From contig JAYKAV010002950.1 in NCBI GenBank assembly GCA_035582835.1, forward strand, positions 266,514-330,513: a stretch of 64,000 nucleotides of DNA, in the 5' to 3' direction. This stretch comes from Phoebastria nigripes (taxonomy: Eukaryota; Chordata; Aves; Procellariiformes; Diomedeidae). Numbering within the stretch: the first letter of the stretch is position 1; each line of letters begins with the position of its first letter. Below, piece after piece: positions 61,936 through 64,000 of this stretch. The position numbers were made by a program, and so were the translations under genes. The notes beneath the pieces are model-generated. The model did not search any database and was not told where the DNA came from. It saw nothing but the letters and a program-made list of their open reading frames with translations.

Positions 61936-64000
61936 TCAAACCAATTTTTAGCACAGATAAGCAGCTTGAAAGACAGATTCTCCGACAACAATCAAACCTC
62001 TGATCCATGGCTTTCTCAGGTACCGTCTTATTTGTTTGATACTCTAAGACTTACCTCACTGAATACCTTATTGCTTCATCAGTCTGAAGGCAGCACAACA
62101 CAACATCTTGTTTCTCACTTTGAATATTCATGTGAGGTAAGTCTCAGTTTGACTGAGTTTGTTTAATTTTAAATCCCCTAACAAACAGGTTTTAGTCTGC
62201 TGACAAGAAGGGTCTTCCTGTCTGCCTCACTCATTGTTTTCTGTAACAGTGATTTCTTTTTGCTGTGCCCATTTTGCAGGAGTCCACTGCAGAAGACAGA
62301 TGACCATTCCTTTGCTATCTCCATCACTTGGTTTGTCCATGCAACATTTCAGATCTCATCACCGGACACTTAGACTAAAACAAATCCGGACTGCCAGCAG
62401 ACAAAGTGGGTGAGAGGTCTGCTAAGCACTGACCTACTGAGGGGTGTAGTTCAAGCATGTGGGAGCCCACCTGGCTGTGAATTGACCCACTGAGAAGCGC
62501 TTAGAGGATATACTCAGCACATCCTGTCATAGAGTGATAGCCTGCAGCTGAAAACAGAGTGGCAAGGGTATTTCAGCTGGACACACCACAGGACTTGCAG
62601 TCTCAGGCTTAGCAAAGGAAATGTTTTAGGTTTCATGCATCTTGACCAGCATCTTGACATCGACAGCTCCAAGTTAGGCACCTTAGCCCTTTGTAGGTGG
62701 GAATAATTTGGGTCTTCAGAATAGGATCTGTGCAAGCCTGTGAGGCAAGTGAGGATCTGCCTAAGGTAATCAGCGGGGAGTGCTGAGCAGAAGCCAGAGT
62801 CAGGCTGGCACAGTTAGAACAGCCGAGGGGTTGTTCTAAATTGTGATCTGTAAAAGTAAGCAGTTAGGAAACTCTTCCAACAGCTGGTAATGGCTAAATT
62901 TATCACTGATTGAGAGTAAAGGTAAGTTATTGTTGATTGCTTTAACTGTTTCTAAGGTAGTTCCTTTTATTTAGGGAAATGTCCACCTATTTAGTTGCCT
63001 TCTTGAGTGCTTTATACCACCAGTGCTCAAACAAGGACTGAAGATGTGATCCAGAAGTAGTACCACTTTACACCTCCAACCTTATAACTGTATTTTCAAG
63101 CTATTCACATAATCACATGCAATATAACACAAGCAATGTTATCAACTATTAAGTTGCAGCCCAGGTGACCTCTGTATGCTAAGCTCTTTTACAAGTGATC
63201 TGTGAATAGTCTTCGTAGTTAATTTCCTGCTTATAAAATTCAGTTCATTGCATTCAAATCAAAGTACAAGAAATAACAGATGATACCATTTGGTCAGCTG
63301 ACTAAACAGCTAGTGTTATGTAGCCTTTCAGTTACGCCGGCATACTAGATCAAGATATTCAGTCAANTGATAATTCGACTGCAATGACATTTAACGAGTT
63401 AGCTAAAGCCATAGGAATGACCAATGAGTAAGATGAATGAGAAGTGACTAAATATATTTGTGCAGGCAGAATAACGTANACCAACATCCCAGTCTAAAGA
63501 CAAATGGATCTTGGCTGTACCTGTGGGCCTAACTGAGAACAAAGGAAAAGTTTATTTCATGGTGCACGTCCATTTCTTAGGAATTAAATGTAATGATGAC
63601 TCATTTTTGTGTAACAAAAAAAAAAAAAAAGCTGTCTTATTTTTGAGCACAACTATGATGTGCGAGGTAAAGAATTCAGGCTGGAATTCTCAAAAGAAAC
63701 CCCCCCCCAAATCTAATGCTGTTATTCCCAATAAAATCCAAGGGCTGTAGATGCCTAAATCCTTTAAATTCCTTTGAAAATACCAGTTTCAAGGTCTAGA
63801 GACAGTTTTGATTTATACTGAATAAAAGTGGTGTGATCAAGTCCCGTTTGTAGCCAACTGCAGGTGACCAGAACTGTGCTGGGGAGGTACTTGGATACAT
63901 TCTAGAGCACACAAGAAAAAATTTTAGCGTAGACTTAAGGAAAAAAGAAGGATGGCCAGGTGAAGCATCTATAATTTTTTTTTTTCCAGTGTTATATTGA
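61936..64000. other. Unassigned non-coding stretch to window end
   Basis: No gene recognised. A15 at 63616-63630 and C9 at 63700-63708 are simple homopolymers. The longest open frames are under 105 codons and lack domains. Confidence 0.55.

Noticed and set aside
63616..63630. Poly-A tail of a processed pseudogene
   Set aside because: No recognisable mRNA-derived sequence or target duplication next to the A15 run.
1..64000. CRISPR arrays, operons, prokaryotic genes or a bacterial defence system
   Set aside because: The window is vertebrate nuclear DNA with avian retroelements. No regularly spaced direct repeats or compact gene arrays were seen.

Overview
This window reads as non-coding nuclear DNA from a bird. 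The evidence is its repeat content: several CR1 non-LTR retrotransposons of different ages, all ending in the avian-type 3' tail (ATTCTATG-like octamers), and three copies of a roughly 570-bp endogenous-retrovirus LTR of a type I recall as abundant in Neoaves. The background is AT-rich, there are scattered single Ns, and one 77-base N run lies at 24374-24450. I recognise no host protein-coding gene, exon, tRNA or rRNA. The long open frames are either the relics of CR1 ORF2 or chance frames. The window is best described as intergenic or intronic sequence.

Layout: a CR1 3' end runs in from the left edge (1-175, +). An older minus-strand CR1 (1996-3200) is split by a younger plus-strand CR1 (2916-3108). 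A solo LTR follows (3643-4218, -), then an eight-unit CAAGGG microsatellite (5492-5539). From about 5.6 to 40 kb there is long, mostly featureless AT-rich sequence, interrupted only by the assembly gap and by small palindromic or POU-type motifs. A short CR1 3' end sits at 40231-40395 (-). A relatively GC-rich block covers about 45.2-47.9 kb. The stretch 48.7-57.6 kb is a dense repeat cluster: solo LTR (48679-49240, -), ancient CR1 (51370-52295, -), solo LTR of a second subfamily (54636-55218, +) and a long 5'-truncated CR1 with a recognisable but frameshifted reverse-transcriptase ORF (55824-57620, -). A very degraded LINE fossil, possibly L2-like, lies near 61.78-61.94 kb.

The most solid results come directly from the bases. 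All three LTRs are flanked by perfect 5-bp target duplications (CAGAT, TGCCT, CCAAC), begin TG and end CA, and have no internal retroviral sequence, so they are solo LTRs. Each keeps a TATA box and a full palindromic TGACGTCA site about 10 bp upstream of it. The nested CR1 pair gives a clear relative age order. I found no evidence of a novel multi-gene biological system here.
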